Below are positions 1 to 8,373 of a DNA stretch of 64,000 nt, piece after piece (positions within the stretch are counted from its first letter, which is position 1; each line of letters begins with the position of its first letter). The notes below the pieces were generated by a model, which did not search any database, had not been told where the DNA came from, and saw nothing but the letters and a program-made list of their open reading frames with translations. This stretch comes from Edaphobacillus lindanitolerans (lineage in GTDB: Bacteria; Bacillota; Bacilli; Bacillales_A; Planococcaceae): assembly GCF_900156305.1 (NCBI RefSeq), contig NZ_FTPL01000002.1, positions 434,001 to 498,000 on the forward strand. The letters run 5' to 3'. Both the position numbers and the translations under genes were made by a program.

Positions 1-1
1 A

Positions 2-982
2 ATATTGAACACGATTCCCCCGTTTTTCCTTCTGTGGGGCATCGCCTACGCGGCTTATTTTGTCTCGCCCTGGCTGGCTGCCGGCGTGGCCGTCATCGCC
101 GCAGGCTTCCTTGTCAGGATTTTTATCATCTTCCATGACTGCACCCACGGATCGTTTTTCAAAAAGAAAAAGGCAAATGACATTCTTGGGACGATCACCG
201 GCATCCTGACTTTGTTCCCCTATGAGAAATGGAGAAGGGAACATATTATCCACCATGCGACGAGCGGCAACCTGGACAAGCGGGGAACCGGCGATATCTG
301 GATCATGACCGTCGATGAATACAATGAAGCCACACCGATGCAGCGGCTCGGTTACCGGCTCTACCGGAACCCGCTCGTCATGTTCGGGCTGGGCCCGCTT
401 TATCTGCTGCTCGTTTCAGGACGGTTCAACCGAAAAGATGCCAAATCGAAGGAACGGTGGAACACATGGCTGATCAACATCACAGTCGCCCTCCTGTATG
501 CCGGCATGATCCTGGCCATCGGCTGGAAACCGTTTCTTGTGATCCAGGGAACGGTGATGTATACCGCCGCCCTCCTCGGAATCTGGCTGTTCTACGTCCA
601 GCATCAGTTCGAAGACTCCTACTTCGAGGAAGAGTCCGAATGGAACTATGTGAAAGCCGCAGTTGAAGGAAGCTCTTATTACGAGCTCCCCCGCCTGCTC
701 CAGTGGCTCAGCGGCAATATCGGCTACCACCATGTCCATCATCTTGCGCCCCGCGTCCCGAACTATAAACTTGAAGAAGCCCATGTATCCGTCCCGCCGC
801 TTCAGAAGGCGACGACGATCACTCTGAAAACGAGCCTTGAGTCTCTGAAATTCAAGCTTTTTGATGAAGCGAACAAGCAATTCGTCACATTCACGGAATG
901 GCGTGACGCATACGGTCCGACCATCCCGAAACCGCTTCCTGCCGCAAAGCGGAAAGCAGGAATCGGAAGCCATGAACATTGA
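2..982 (+). CDS. des: Delta5 acyl-lipid desaturase, 5'-truncated by window edge
   Basis: Membrane-bound fatty acid desaturase that introduces a cis double bond into acyl chains of membrane lipids, restoring fluidity in the cold. The visible 325 residues carry the three histidine boxes: HDCTH near residue 44, HHATS near 83 and HVHH near 243, plus several hydrophobic segments. By comparison with the roughly 350-residue Bacillus enzyme, about 35 N-terminal residues lie outside the window. The TTG at position 5 falls where an internal leucine is expected, so the reading frame enters from the left. The downstream desK and desR form the matching thermosensor pair. A hairpin terminator follows the stop directly. 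Confidence 0.93.
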   Translation: MLNTIPPFFLLWGIAYAAYFVSPWLAAGVAVIAAGFLVRIFIIFHDCTHGSFFKKKKANDILGTITGILTLFPYEKWRREHIIHHATSGNLDKRGTGDIWIMTVDEYNEATPMQRLGYRLYRNPLVMFGLGPLYLLLVSGRFNRKDAKSKERWNTWLINITVALLYAGMILAIGWKPFLVIQGTVMYTAALLGIWLFYVQHQFEDSYFEEESEWNYVKAAVEGSSYYELPRLLQWLSGNIGYHHVHHLAPRVPNYKLEEAHVSVPPLQKATTITLKTSLESLKFKLFDEANKQFVTFTEWRDAYGPTIPKPLPAAKRKAGIGSHEH

Positions 983-985
983 CCA

Positions 986-1022
986 GCCGGCGGCTCCCGA
1001 CAAGGGGGCCCGCCGGTTTTTC
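986..1022 (+). terminator. Rho-independent terminator after des
   Basis: The arms CCGGCGG (987-993) and CCGCCGG (1010-1016) form a GC-rich stem followed by a run of T residues. It separates the desaturase from desKR. Confidence 0.8.
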
Positions 1023-1039
1023 TCTGGAAGCAGCCTGTC

Positions 1040-1048
1040 TGTTATAAT
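1040..1048 (+). promoter_or_regulatory. Extended -10 promoter for desKR
   Basis: TGT followed directly by TATAAT forms an extended -10 element about 35 bases before the proposed desK start. No good -35 box is visible, which is usual for extended -10 promoters. Confidence 0.5.
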
Positions 1049-1082
1049 GGCTGAAAACGGAATTGCAAGGATGGGAATTCTA

Positions 1083-2219
1083 TTGAGGAAATGGTATCAG
1101 ATCTACCCGACGAACAAGTGGTTTAATATTTATGCATGGATTCTGTTCTGCATTATGCCTTTCTTCTTCATCTTCCGTTCCATGTCCCTGCTGGAAATCG
1201 CCTCGGGACTCGCCTTGTTTGCCCTGTTTTTCGTTTCGTACCGGGCTTCGAACAATCGTGAGGGAACCGGGTCCTATGTATGGCTGGGCATCGAAATCGT
1301 GATCAGTTTCACCATGACGGTGGCATTCGGATTTATCTACTTTTTCCTGTTCATCGCCCTGCAGATCGGGAATATCCGCAAGCGGACGCCCTTTTTCATC
1401 TATTACGCATTCACCACCGGAATTTCAGCCGCTGCACTCGTCCTCGTCATTTTCACCGAGACGGAGATCTTTGTTTCCCAGTACCCGTTTCTCATCATGA
1501 CGGAGGTCGGCGTCCTGCTCATCCCGTTCAATGCCTATAACCGGCATCAACGGGAAGTGCTCGAGGAAAAACTCGAGGATGCCAACCGCATGATCGCCGA
1601 CTTGGTCGTCCACGAGGAGAGACAGCGGATTGCGAGGGATCTCCATGACACCCTCGGGCAGAAGCTCTCGCTCATCGGCCTGAAAAGCGACCTGGCATCC
1701 AAACTCGCTGTAAAGGATCCGGACCGGGCACGGGGTGAAATGCTCGATGTCCGGCGGACCGCCAGGACGGCCCTGAAGGAAGTCCGTGATCTCGTGAGCG
1801 GCATGAGAGGCACGAGCCTGCCGGCTGAACTGATGAAGGCTGAACGGATCCTCGAGGCGGCGGGAATCAGCCTGTCCATAACCGGCAGCTCCGAAGAAAT
1901 CGATGTTTCCCCCTATATCGAAGATGTACTCGGAATGTGCCTCATGGAAGCCGTCACCAATGTCGTCAAACACAGCAAGGCGTCCGATTGCTCGGTCGTG
2001 CTGGCAAAGGACGAAAGCGAGACCACGCTTTCCGTGTCGGATAACGGCATCGGCATCCGCAGCGCGCTGACAAAAGGAAACGGACTGCTCGGGATGGAGG
2101 AACGGATGGAATTCGTCAACGGACGGCTCTCGATCGGCCCGGGCCCCCGCGGGACCGGAACGTCCCTGACCGTGCACATCCCGAACATCATACAAAATAC
2201 AAATGAGGTGACGGCATGA
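1083..2219 (+). CDS. desK: DesK-like membrane thermosensor histidine kinase
   Basis: Sensor kinase of the cold-response two-component system. It phosphorylates DesR when membrane fluidity drops and acts as a phosphatase when warm. Four to five hydrophobic segments occupy roughly the first 150 residues. A coiled linker (EEKLEDANRMIADLV) leads into a HisKA_3 dimerisation domain with the phospho-acceptor histidine in RDLHDTLGQKLSL, and a HATPase domain with N and G boxes (EAVTNVVKH, DNGIGI, GLLGMEER). The TTG at 1083 is preferred because AAGGATGG lies at the right distance upstream and because the N-terminus then matches known DesK. ATG codons at 1047 and 1071 lie further upstream in frame. The stop overlaps desR by four bases, so the two genes are translationally coupled. 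Confidence 0.9.
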   Translation: MRKWYQIYPTNKWFNIYAWILFCIMPFFFIFRSMSLLEIASGLALFALFFVSYRASNNREGTGSYVWLGIEIVISFTMTVAFGFIYFFLFIALQIGNIRKRTPFFIYYAFTTGISAAALVLVIFTETEIFVSQYPFLIMTEVGVLLIPFNAYNRHQREVLEEKLEDANRMIADLVVHEERQRIARDLHDTLGQKLSLIGLKSDLASKLAVKDPDRARGEMLDVRRTARTALKEVRDLVSGMRGTSLPAELMKAERILEAAGISLSITGSSEEIDVSPYIEDVLGMCLMEAVTNVVKHSKASDCSVVLAKDESETTLSVSDNGIGIRSALTKGNGLLGMEERMEFVNGRLSIGPGPRGTGTSLTVHIPNIIQNTNEVTA

Positions 2220-2836
2220 TCCGGATCGTCATTGCGGAAGATCAGAAGATGCTGCTCGGTGCACTCGGCTCGCTTCTCGATCTGGAGGATGACCTCCAGG
2301 TGGACGGCCTGGCCGCCGACGGTGCGGAAGCGGTCCGCCTCGTGCGCCGGCTGCAACCGGATATTTGCATAATGGACATCGAGATGCCGGTCATGAGCGG
2401 TCTGGATGCCGCCGAGCAGCTGAAGGACCTGCCCGTTAAGATCATCATCCTGACGACATTCGCGAGGGCCGGCTATTTCGAACGGGCCCGAAAAGCCGGC
2501 GTGGACGGATATCTTCTGAAGGACAGCCCGAGCGATGAACTGGCGGATGCCATCCGCTCGATCATGTCCGGAAGGCGGATCTATTCCCCCGAACTGGTCG
2601 ACCTGGCATTCAGCCCGCCAAACCCGCTGACCGAGCGGGAGACCCAGGTGCTTGAACTGATCGCAGAGGGAAAAGAGACTAAAGAAATCGCAAAAGAATT
2701 GTTCATCACCGCCGGAACGGTCCGGAACTACATTTCCGTGATCCTGGACAAACTCGGCGTCGGCAACCGGATCGAGGCGATTGCCCGGTTTCGGGAAAAC
2801 GGCTGGCTGCGCGGGACGGACAGGGACGCGGACTGA
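2216..2836 (+). CDS. desR: DesR-like response regulator, NarL/FixJ family
   Basis: Response regulator partner of DesK. Phosphorylated DesR activates the desaturase promoter in Bacillus. The receiver domain covers residues 1-120, with the acidic pocket (AED, residues 7-9), phospho-acceptor Asp54 in CIMDIEMP, a conserved Thr in LTTFA and Lys in LLKDS. The C-terminal LuxR-type helix-turn-helix spans about residues 140-200 (LTERETQVLELIAEG, TVRNYISVILDKLGV). The start overlaps the end of desK (ATGA) and follows GAGGTGACGGC. At 206 residues it has the usual length. A 20-bp repeat array begins directly after the stop. Confidence 0.93.
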   Translation: MIRIVIAEDQKMLLGALGSLLDLEDDLQVDGLAADGAEAVRLVRRLQPDICIMDIEMPVMSGLDAAEQLKDLPVKIIILTTFARAGYFERARKAGVDGYLLKDSPSDELADAIRSIMSGRRIYSPELVDLAFSPPNPLTERETQVLELIAEGKETKEIAKELFITAGTVRNYISVILDKLGVGNRIEAIARFRENGWLRGTDRDAD

Positions 2837-2840
2837 CCGG

Positions 2841-3160
2841 ATACTCCATATCGTAAATCCGGCGGCCATATTGCAAATTCGAGGGCCATATTGTAAATCG
2901 GGTGGCCATATTGTAAATCCAGGTTCCATATTGTAAATCGGAGGGCCATATTGCAAATCCGAGGTCCATATTGTAAATCGGATGGCCATATTGCAAATCC
3001 GAGGGCCAAATTGTAAATCGGATGTCCATATTGCAAATCCTAGGTCCATATTGTAAATCGGACGGCCATATTGCAAATCCGAGGGCCATATTGTAAATCG
3101 GATGGCCATATTGCAAATCGGACGGCCATATTGCAAATCCGAGATCCATATCGCAAATCA
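2841..3160 (-). repeat. Tandem array of sixteen 20-bp units (array 1)
   Basis: Sixteen units recur at exactly 20 bp. On the plus strand each contains CCATATTGYAAATC followed by a variable 4-5 base block ending in GG or GT. Neighbouring units mostly alternate between GTAAATCG and GCAAATCC, giving a 40-bp higher-order unit. Read on the minus strand, the motif is ATATGG-N6-GATTTRCA, the same design as the array at 59201-59600. It lies between the convergent desR and yhgE-like genes. The minus strand is free of stop codons in all frames because the unit contains none and 20 is not a multiple of three. I do not regard it as coding. Confidence 0.9.
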
Positions 3161-3188
3161 ACTGTCCATTCCAAAAACCTTCCCAAAC

Positions 3189-3224
3189 AAAAAGCCGCCG
3201 GCATTAAATTGCCGGCGGCTTTTT
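3189..3224. terminator. Bidirectional terminator
   Basis: AAAAAGCCGCCGGCA pairs with TGCCGGCGGC plus TTTTT across a five-base loop. The A and T tracts on both sides suit the convergent desR/array side and the yhgE-like gene. Confidence 0.88.
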
Positions 3225-3237
3225 CATGTGGGATCGA

Positions 3238-5424
3238 TCAAGCCTCAGCCAGCTTGGAATAGCGGCGCTTGAACAAGACCGTGAAGTATGTGACCGTCAG
3301 AATTAGCGCCCCTGCCATGAAGGCAAGGAGAATTCCGTTGCTGAACAGGGCGAGGTCCGCATTGCCCGAGGAAATCGCAGCCTTGAATGCCTGTACCGAA
3401 TACGTCATCGGCAATCCGGCGTTGAGCCACTGAAGCGGTTCCGGAATCAATTCCAGCGGGAAGGTCCCTGCGCTCGTCGTCAGCTGGAGGACGAGCAGGA
3501 TGATGGCGATGAACCGCCCGGGATCCCCCATTGACGAGACAAGGAACTGGACGATTGCCAGGAACGTGTAGCTCGTAATGATCGCCGAGGCGATCAGCCA
3601 GCCCGGTTCGACGGCGTCCAGACCAAGTGCCATGATGACGACCGCAACCGCCGCGAGTGCCTGGATGAGCCCGACGACCGCGAGGATGGCGATCTTGCTG
3701 CCCGCCCAGCGCCAGCCGTTCACCGGCCGGACCGCCGGTTCAACCAGCGGGAAGACGATCGTGATGAGCAGGGCACCGACGAACAGGCCAAGCGAGAGGA
3801 AGTAAGGAGTAAACCCGGTTCCGTAGTTCGGTACATGGTCGATGCTGTCTTTCTCCACTTGAACCGGTGCCGAGGCCATGTCGATCGTGTCGTCATTCGC
3901 TTTCACTCCTCCGGCTGTATCGTGCGCATCGGCGAGTTTCTCGCGGAGCGTTCCGGAACCGTCGGCAAGTTCTTCCGTCCCGGAAACGAGTTTCCCGGAA
4001 CCGGATGCCAGTTCGCCGGATTTCTGCGCGAGTTCGCTCGTTCCTGCTTTCAGCTGGCCGGATCCTTCAAGGAGAGACCCGAGTCCGGAAGCGAGCGAAC
4101 GGCTTCCTTCGTTTGCAGACTGGATGCCGGCATCCAGCTCGGCCGCCCCGCTTGCAAGCTGCGCATTTCCTGCAGCCAGGCTGCCGGCGCCTTCGACAAG
4201 CTTGGCGGATGATCCGTCAAGTTCTGCGGCGCCTGCTTGGATCTGCTTCCTGGCTTCCGCCAGTTGTCCGGCACCGGATTCCGCTTCTCCGATGCCGGCG
4301 GCAAGGCTGCCGGTACCCTCACCGAGTGAAGACAGGCCGGCCGATACCGCACCGCTGCCCTGCTTGAGCTGTTCAAGTGTCCCGTTCAGCTGTGCCTGCT
4401 GTTCGGGAGAAAGCTGCTTGAGGATCGGTTCCAGCTGGCCGGCCAATGCTTCAATCCCCTGGTGGACCTGGCCCGCGCCGGTTTCAAGTTCACCGACCGA
4501 ACCGTCCACACGGGATGCGCCGGATTTCAGCTGGCCGAGCGCAGCGATCAGGTCGCCGTCCTTGCTGTTCGCTGCGGCGATCCCTTCCTTCAGCCGGGAT
4601 ACTCCAGCGGTGTATTCCTGTACCCCGCTCTTAAGGGCCGCCGCCCCGTTTGCGGCTTCGTCAGCACCCGAACGAAGCCGGCCGGATCCGGCGGACAAGG
4701 CAGAGAGCCCCTCGTCAAGCTTGCCGGCACCCTGTGCCGCCTCGGAAGTGCCCGCCACAAGGCGATCCGTGCCGTCCACCAGTTCAAGGGAACCGCCAGC
4801 TAACTGTTCCAGATAGCCCTTCAGATCGGATGCACCGTTGTGGAGCTCCTTCGCGCCGTCCTCGAGCTGGCCCGCACCGTCTGAAGCTTCCCCGAAGCCA
4901 TCGCCCATTTCCGCGATGGCGTCAAACAGCTGCTCGGAGTATACAGCGACAATCTGCTCATTCACTTCGGAACGGATTTTCTCCATCGCCGTTTCACCGA
5001 TCTGGCCGGACAGGAAGTTCAATCCCTCGTTTGGCCGGTATTCGATGGACAGTTTTTCGGGTTGCTCGTCCAGAAGTGTGGTTGCATGCTCGGAGAAATT
5101 GGACGGGAATTCAATCAGCATGTATACGTCATGCCCGTCAAGCGCCTTCTCGCCTTCTTCCGGAGTCATTTCAATGAAATTAAATTCCTTGCTCTCCATG
5201 AGCTTGTCCGTGACCTCATTGCCGATATCGAGCTGGCGGCCTTCAAAATCCGCCCCTTTGTCCGCATTCACGACGGCGACCGGCAAATCCGGAAGCCGGT
5301 CGTACGGATCCCAAAATGCCCACAGCAGCATTCCTGCATAGAGCACCGGAACGAGCAGGACCGCGATGATCGCAATGAGCATCTTCCGGTTATGCAGGAT
5401 GTTTTTCAGTTCTCCTTTTAACAT
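3238..5424 (-). CDS. YhgE/Pip family membrane protein (ABC-2-like)
   Basis: Large envelope protein of 728 residues. There is one N-terminal transmembrane segment (residues about 15-38), a soluble stalk of roughly 500 residues, and about five C-terminal membrane segments with ABC-2 permease character. The stalk contains dozens of short repeats of the type GAxxLxxG, predicting a long helical rod outside the membrane. Relatives include B. subtilis YhgE and the phage-infection protein Pip. The biochemical role is unsettled. The ATG at 5424 is chosen because GGAGG lies eight bases upstream. A perfect palindrome at 5447-5463 and the adjacent divergently oriented control context suggest regulation by the TetR protein encoded at 5582-6151. 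Confidence 0.82.
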   Translation of the reverse strand: MLKGELKNILHNRKMLIAIIAVLLVPVLYAGMLLWAFWDPYDRLPDLPVAVVNADKGADFEGRQLDIGNEVTDKLMESKEFNFIEMTPEEGEKALDGHDVYMLIEFPSNFSEHATTLLDEQPEKLSIEYRPNEGLNFLSGQIGETAMEKIRSEVNEQIVAVYSEQLFDAIAEMGDGFGEASDGAGQLEDGAKELHNGASDLKGYLEQLAGGSLELVDGTDRLVAGTSEAAQGAGKLDEGLSALSAGSGRLRSGADEAANGAAALKSGVQEYTAGVSRLKEGIAAANSKDGDLIAALGQLKSGASRVDGSVGELETGAGQVHQGIEALAGQLEPILKQLSPEQQAQLNGTLEQLKQGSGAVSAGLSSLGEGTGSLAAGIGEAESGAGQLAEARKQIQAGAAELDGSSAKLVEGAGSLAAGNAQLASGAAELDAGIQSANEGSRSLASGLGSLLEGSGQLKAGTSELAQKSGELASGSGKLVSGTEELADGSGTLREKLADAHDTAGGVKANDDTIDMASAPVQVEKDSIDHVPNYGTGFTPYFLSLGLFVGALLITIVFPLVEPAVRPVNGWRWAGSKIAILAVVGLIQALAAVAVVIMALGLDAVEPGWLIASAIITSYTFLAIVQFLVSSMGDPGRFIAIILLVLQLTTSAGTFPLELIPEPLQWLNAGLPMTYSVQAFKAAISSGNADLALFSNGILLAFMAGALILTVTYFTVLFKRRYSKLAEA

Positions 5425-5446
5425 GTTTCTACCTCCGTTTGGATGA

Positions 5447-5463
5447 TTGACCGAATCGGTCAA
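5447..5463. promoter_or_regulatory. Palindromic operator, probable TetR site
   Basis: TTGACCGA and TCGGTCAA flank a single central base, a perfect 8-bp inverted repeat just upstream of the yhgE-like ribosome site. Related half sites (TGACC/GGTCA) recur at 6175-6197 in front of the TetR gene, and CGGTCAA recurs near 6265. Confidence 0.65.
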
Positions 5464-5581
5464 CTGGTCATTAAAGTGAAAAATAAAAGCTTCCGATCTT
5501 TATTTGTGGTCGGTGGCCCCTTTACTGACCGGTCCGACTTTTTGGTCACTCAAAGGATGAAGCAACGCGGACCGAACCCTT

Positions 5582-6151
5582 TCAGGCGAGCAATCCGCGG
5601 AACAGCGTTTCATTGAACAGATTGGCGATGGTTTCCTCTTTCAGTGGTTCTCCCCGGGTTTCCGGCCACTCGATGACGAAAGCAAGATAGGATTTAAAGA
5701 GCATGTAAGCAACAAGTTTTGGATCACAGGGCCGGACTTCGCCGCGCTCGATCGCCATCTTGAGCTTCCCGGCGATAAATCCGACAATCTCATCTTCCAC
5801 TTCGAGGAGCATTTCCTGAACCGCCTGTGTGCGGATTTCTTTCTCCTCTTCGATCAGTTTGCCGAGCAGTGCATGTTGTTCACGGAACTCCAGCATCTTC
5901 ATGAGCGCCTGGTGAGCCTTTAGCCGGAACGGCTCTTCCGGGTCGATCACGGCTTCCGCTTCTGACCGCATCTCCCGGATGGTCGACCGGACAATTTCCT
6001 GGAACAGCTCTTCCTTGTTCGAAAAGAACGTATAAATCGTGCCCTTGCCGACTTTCGCGATTTTCGCCACTTGATCCATTGTTGTCGCTTTGTAACCGAA
6101 CATGGAAAAGGACCGAGTGGCTGCCAGGATGATCTCTTTCCTTCTGTCCAT
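5582..6151 (-). CDS. TetR/AcrR family transcriptional regulator
   Basis: DNA-binding repressor of 189 residues. The N-terminal helix-turn-helix is typical (ILAATRSFSMFGYKATTMDQVAKIAKVGKGTIYTFFSNKEEL, residues about 7-47). The C-terminal ligand domain is variable and gives no hint of the inducer. The ATG at 6151 follows GGGGTG at good spacing; longer starts would extend into the promoter region. It is encoded just upstream of the YhgE-like gene on the same strand, and palindromic TGACC/GGTCA elements precede both genes. Autoregulation and repression of the YhgE-like gene are therefore likely, as seen for the B. subtilis yhgD-yhgE pair. Confidence 0.85.
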   Translation of the reverse strand: MDRRKEIILAATRSFSMFGYKATTMDQVAKIAKVGKGTIYTFFSNKEELFQEIVRSTIREMRSEAEAVIDPEEPFRLKAHQALMKMLEFREQHALLGKLIEEEKEIRTQAVQEMLLEVEDEIVGFIAGKLKMAIERGEVRPCDPKLVAYMLFKSYLAFVIEWPETRGEPLKEETIANLFNETLFRGLLA

Positions 6152-6174
6152 CGTTTCACCCCTTTCGAACTGAG

Positions 6175-6237
6175 TGACCGAAAAACAAATATGGTCATTA
6201 CGTTCTACATTGTAGCCTGAACCGTTCATCAACGCAA
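6175..6237 (-). promoter_or_regulatory. Promoter and half-site operator of the TetR gene
   Basis: On the minus strand TTGCGT (6237-6232) and TACAAT (6214-6209) are separated by 17 bases. Downstream, TGACC and GGTCA (6175-6197) form an inverted repeat like that of the 5447-5463 operator. Confidence 0.5.
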
Positions 6238-6363
6238 CCCCTTTTGGAGATTCGGACGGATTCGGTCAATTCTGTTGGCGAATCGGACTCTTGGCGTGCC
6301 GAATCGGTCTCTTACGTCCTTTCCCTCGTGCAAACTGGGAAAAGGCCGCCGTATCCCTCCGAA

Positions 6364-6403
6364 CAAAAACTGCCGCCTGCCGGGTTTCGGCAAAGGCAGC
6401 AGT
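6364..6403 (-). terminator. Terminator of the YogA-like operon
   Basis: On the minus strand, CTGCTGCCTTTGCCG pairs with CGGCAGGCGGCAG around GAAACC and is followed by TTTTTG. Confidence 0.75.
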
Positions 6404-6435
6404 GATCCTCCCTGTAGAACGGCTCATTCATTCAT

Positions 6436-7419
6436 TCAATCATCAATGCGGATGGCGATTTTGCCGAATTGAGTGCTCTCTTTAAGCTGTTCCATCGCTT
6501 CGCCGACTTGAGCCAGGCTGTATTCCGAGTCGATGACCGGCCGGATCTTTTCCTCCTCCGCCAGCTTCAACAGTTCCCGGAGTTCTTCCCGGCTGCCCAT
6601 TGTCGATCCGAGCAGATCAAATTGGCCGTAAAAGAACTCGCGCAGATTGAAATCCACATGATCGTCGGTTGTCGCGCCGAACGTCACAAACCGGCCGCCT
6701 TTCTTCAAAACCGAGAACGAACGGTTGAACGTCGCTTCGCCGATGCTGTCGATGACGAGGTCCACCGTTTCATCGGCAAGTGCTTCCTGCCAGTCTTCCT
6801 CTGTGCCGATGGCGCGGTCCGCCCCGATCCCGAGCGCCAGCTCCCGCTTTTTTGCACTCCTCGAACTGACGATCACACGGGCGCCGAGCGCCTTGGCAAA
6901 CTGGATGAGGAAGGTGGCGACGCCGCTGCCGGCACCGGGTATGAAGACTGTTTCCCCCGGCGCCAGCCGTCCCCTGGTGACCAGCGCGCGGTATCCGGTC
7001 AATCCCGCCAAGGCGAAAACGCCTGCCTCCACCCAGGACAAGTGGGCCGGTTTCGGCTCCAGCTGTTCGGCCGAAATGACGATTTTACCGGCCATCGTGC
7101 CGTTGTCGGGCATGCCAAGGATGTCAAACCCTTCCGGCGGGGCACCGGTTTTCGTAAACCAGCGCAGCGCCGGGTTGATGATGACTTCGTCCCCGGGCCT
7201 GACAGCTGATACCCCCTCCCCCACGGACTCCACCACCCCGGCCCCGTCGGATCCGATGACGACGGCTTCCCGATCATTCCCGCGCCGGGCGGGTATGTAG
7301 AGATCCCGCCGGTTCAGCCCGGCGGTCTTCAGTGAAACGACCGCCTCTCCGGGTCCCGCCTCGGGATCCGGCAGCTTCTTCAATTTCCATTCTCCGTAAT
7401 CAAACACGTAAGCTTCCAC
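6436..7419 (-). CDS. Zinc-type alcohol dehydrogenase-like / quinone oxidoreductase (YogA-like)
   Basis: Medium-chain dehydrogenase/reductase of 327 residues, closest in my recollection to B. subtilis YogA. The GroES-like N-terminal domain includes GLNRRDLYIP and GSDGAGVVESVGEGV. The Rossmann fold follows with GAGSGVATFLIQFAKALGA near residues 165-184 for NAD(P)H binding. The structural zinc cysteines of classical alcohol dehydrogenases are absent, so quinone or enone reduction is more likely than alcohol oxidation. The GTG at 7419 is preferred: GGAAGG sits eight bases before it, whereas it abuts the GTG at 7428. It overlaps the end of the ArsA-type gene by 20 bases, so the two are coupled. 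Confidence 0.82.
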   Translation of the reverse strand: MEAYVFDYGEWKLKKLPDPEAGPGEAVVSLKTAGLNRRDLYIPARRGNDREAVVIGSDGAGVVESVGEGVSAVRPGDEVIINPALRWFTKTGAPPEGFDILGMPDNGTMAGKIVISAEQLEPKPAHLSWVEAGVFALAGLTGYRALVTRGRLAPGETVFIPGAGSGVATFLIQFAKALGARVIVSSRSAKKRELALGIGADRAIGTEEDWQEALADETVDLVIDSIGEATFNRSFSVLKKGGRFVTFGATTDDHVDFNLREFFYGQFDLLGSTMGSREELRELLKLAEEEKIRPVIDSEYSLAQVGEAMEQLKESTQFGKIAIRIDD

Positions 7420-8356
7420 TGCGTCCACCTTCCTTTAAATAGTGACTGTAGGCTTCCAGGTCTTCCATCGAAGCGATGTCCCTCGGGAACAGAGGTACGC
7501 GGATCACTTCCTGGTTCTTGAAAAGCCCGTCAATCTGCTTCAGATAGATCTCTTCATGGACTCGCCGTTCTCTCAGAAACTCGCCGTCCGCTTCCTTCGG
7601 CAATACTTTATTCACGATGAGCGTTTTGACCCCGAGACCGTACTTGGCCAGGAGACCCACCGCCTTCTCCGTCTCGACGATCGGGAGCCGTTCCGGATTC
7701 AATACAAAGATGAACCCGGTCTTCTGCTCGTCCAGCAGAATCTCTCTTACCCGGGCAAACCGGTTCTGCCTTTCCCTCAAAACGTCATAGATCGGATCTT
7801 CCACCGGCTCCCCGTCGTTCAGCAGGGCTGAATAGTTTTCATTTGTCTTTTTTCGCTTCTCCAACAGTCCGGTGATCCAGACCCCCATCAGTTCCGGCAG
7901 GCTGAGCAGGCGGATCGTATGGCCGGTCGGGGCTGTGTCGAATACGATCCGGTCGAACGTCTCCCGCTCCTCAAGAAGGACCGTTACAAGCCGGTCGAAC
8001 AATGCCGCCTCATCCGCACCCGGTGAAGCCTTTGCTGTATCCAGCTGCCGGTTCACCTCGGCGACCATTCCTGAATGCACCACGCCCTTCAGATTGTCCT
8101 TGACCGTCCGGATATATTTTTCCGTTTCCTGCTCAGGATCGATTTCCAGCGCCCACAGATTTTCGGCGACACCTGTGACCCGGCCGCCAAGGGGCCTTCC
8201 GAGCAGATCTCCGACGTTGTGTGCCGGATCCGTTGAAACGAGCAGCGTCCGATGTCCTTCCGCCGCATTCCGGAATGCGATCGCCGCGGCGGATGTCGAC
8301 TTCCCAACACCGCCTTTGCCCCCGACGAATATGATTTCTTTTGCCATGGCGTCCAT
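7400..8356 (-). CDS. ArsA/GET3-family ATPase
   Basis: Soluble P-loop ATPase of the deviant Walker A (SIMIBI) class, 318 residues. The motif GGKGGVGKST lies at residues 12-21, the switch I region at FVSTDPAHN-like LLVSTDPAHNVGDLL, and the switch II at FDTAPTGHTIRLL. The single-domain length fits bacterial ArsA/Get3 homologues rather than the duplicated plasmid ArsA. No arsB, arsC or arsR is nearby, so arsenite extrusion is not supported. The context is a Cys-Cys-ending small protein upstream and an oxidoreductase downstream. The start at 8356 follows AGGAG at nine bases and leaves 17 bases after the upstream gene. Confidence 0.87.
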   Translation of the reverse strand: MDAMAKEIIFVGGKGGVGKSTSAAAIAFRNAAEGHRTLLVSTDPAHNVGDLLGRPLGGRVTGVAENLWALEIDPEQETEKYIRTVKDNLKGVVHSGMVAEVNRQLDTAKASPGADEAALFDRLVTVLLEERETFDRIVFDTAPTGHTIRLLSLPELMGVWITGLLEKRKKTNENYSALLNDGEPVEDPIYDVLRERQNRFARVREILLDEQKTGFIFVLNPERLPIVETEKAVGLLAKYGLGVKTLIVNKVLPKEADGEFLRERRVHEEIYLKQIDGLFKNQEVIRVPLFPRDIASMEDLEAYSHYLKEGGRSGSLRV

Positions 8357-8373
8357 GTCATCCGCTCCTCTCT

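Noticed and set aside
1913-3136. Long minus-strand open frame through array 1 and opposite desR (407 codons), and two shorter frames over the same array
   Set aside because: The array unit simply lacks stop codons on that strand in any frame, so a repeating peptide arises in all three frames. The rest lies antisense to clear desR and desK coding sequence and has no ribosome site.
2841-3160. CRISPR array
   Set aside because: Units are 20 bp and contiguous, with no spacers of 30 bp or more and no cas genes nearby.
3878-4816. 312-codon Ser/Pro/Ala-rich frame opposite the YhgE-like gene
   Set aside because: It is the antisense of the repetitive GAxxLxxG stalk; composition is explained by the reverse complement of that gene.
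7400-8356. Arsenite efflux ATPase of an ars operon
   Set aside because: The ATPase is single-domain and no arsB, arsC, arsD or arsR gene is nearby.
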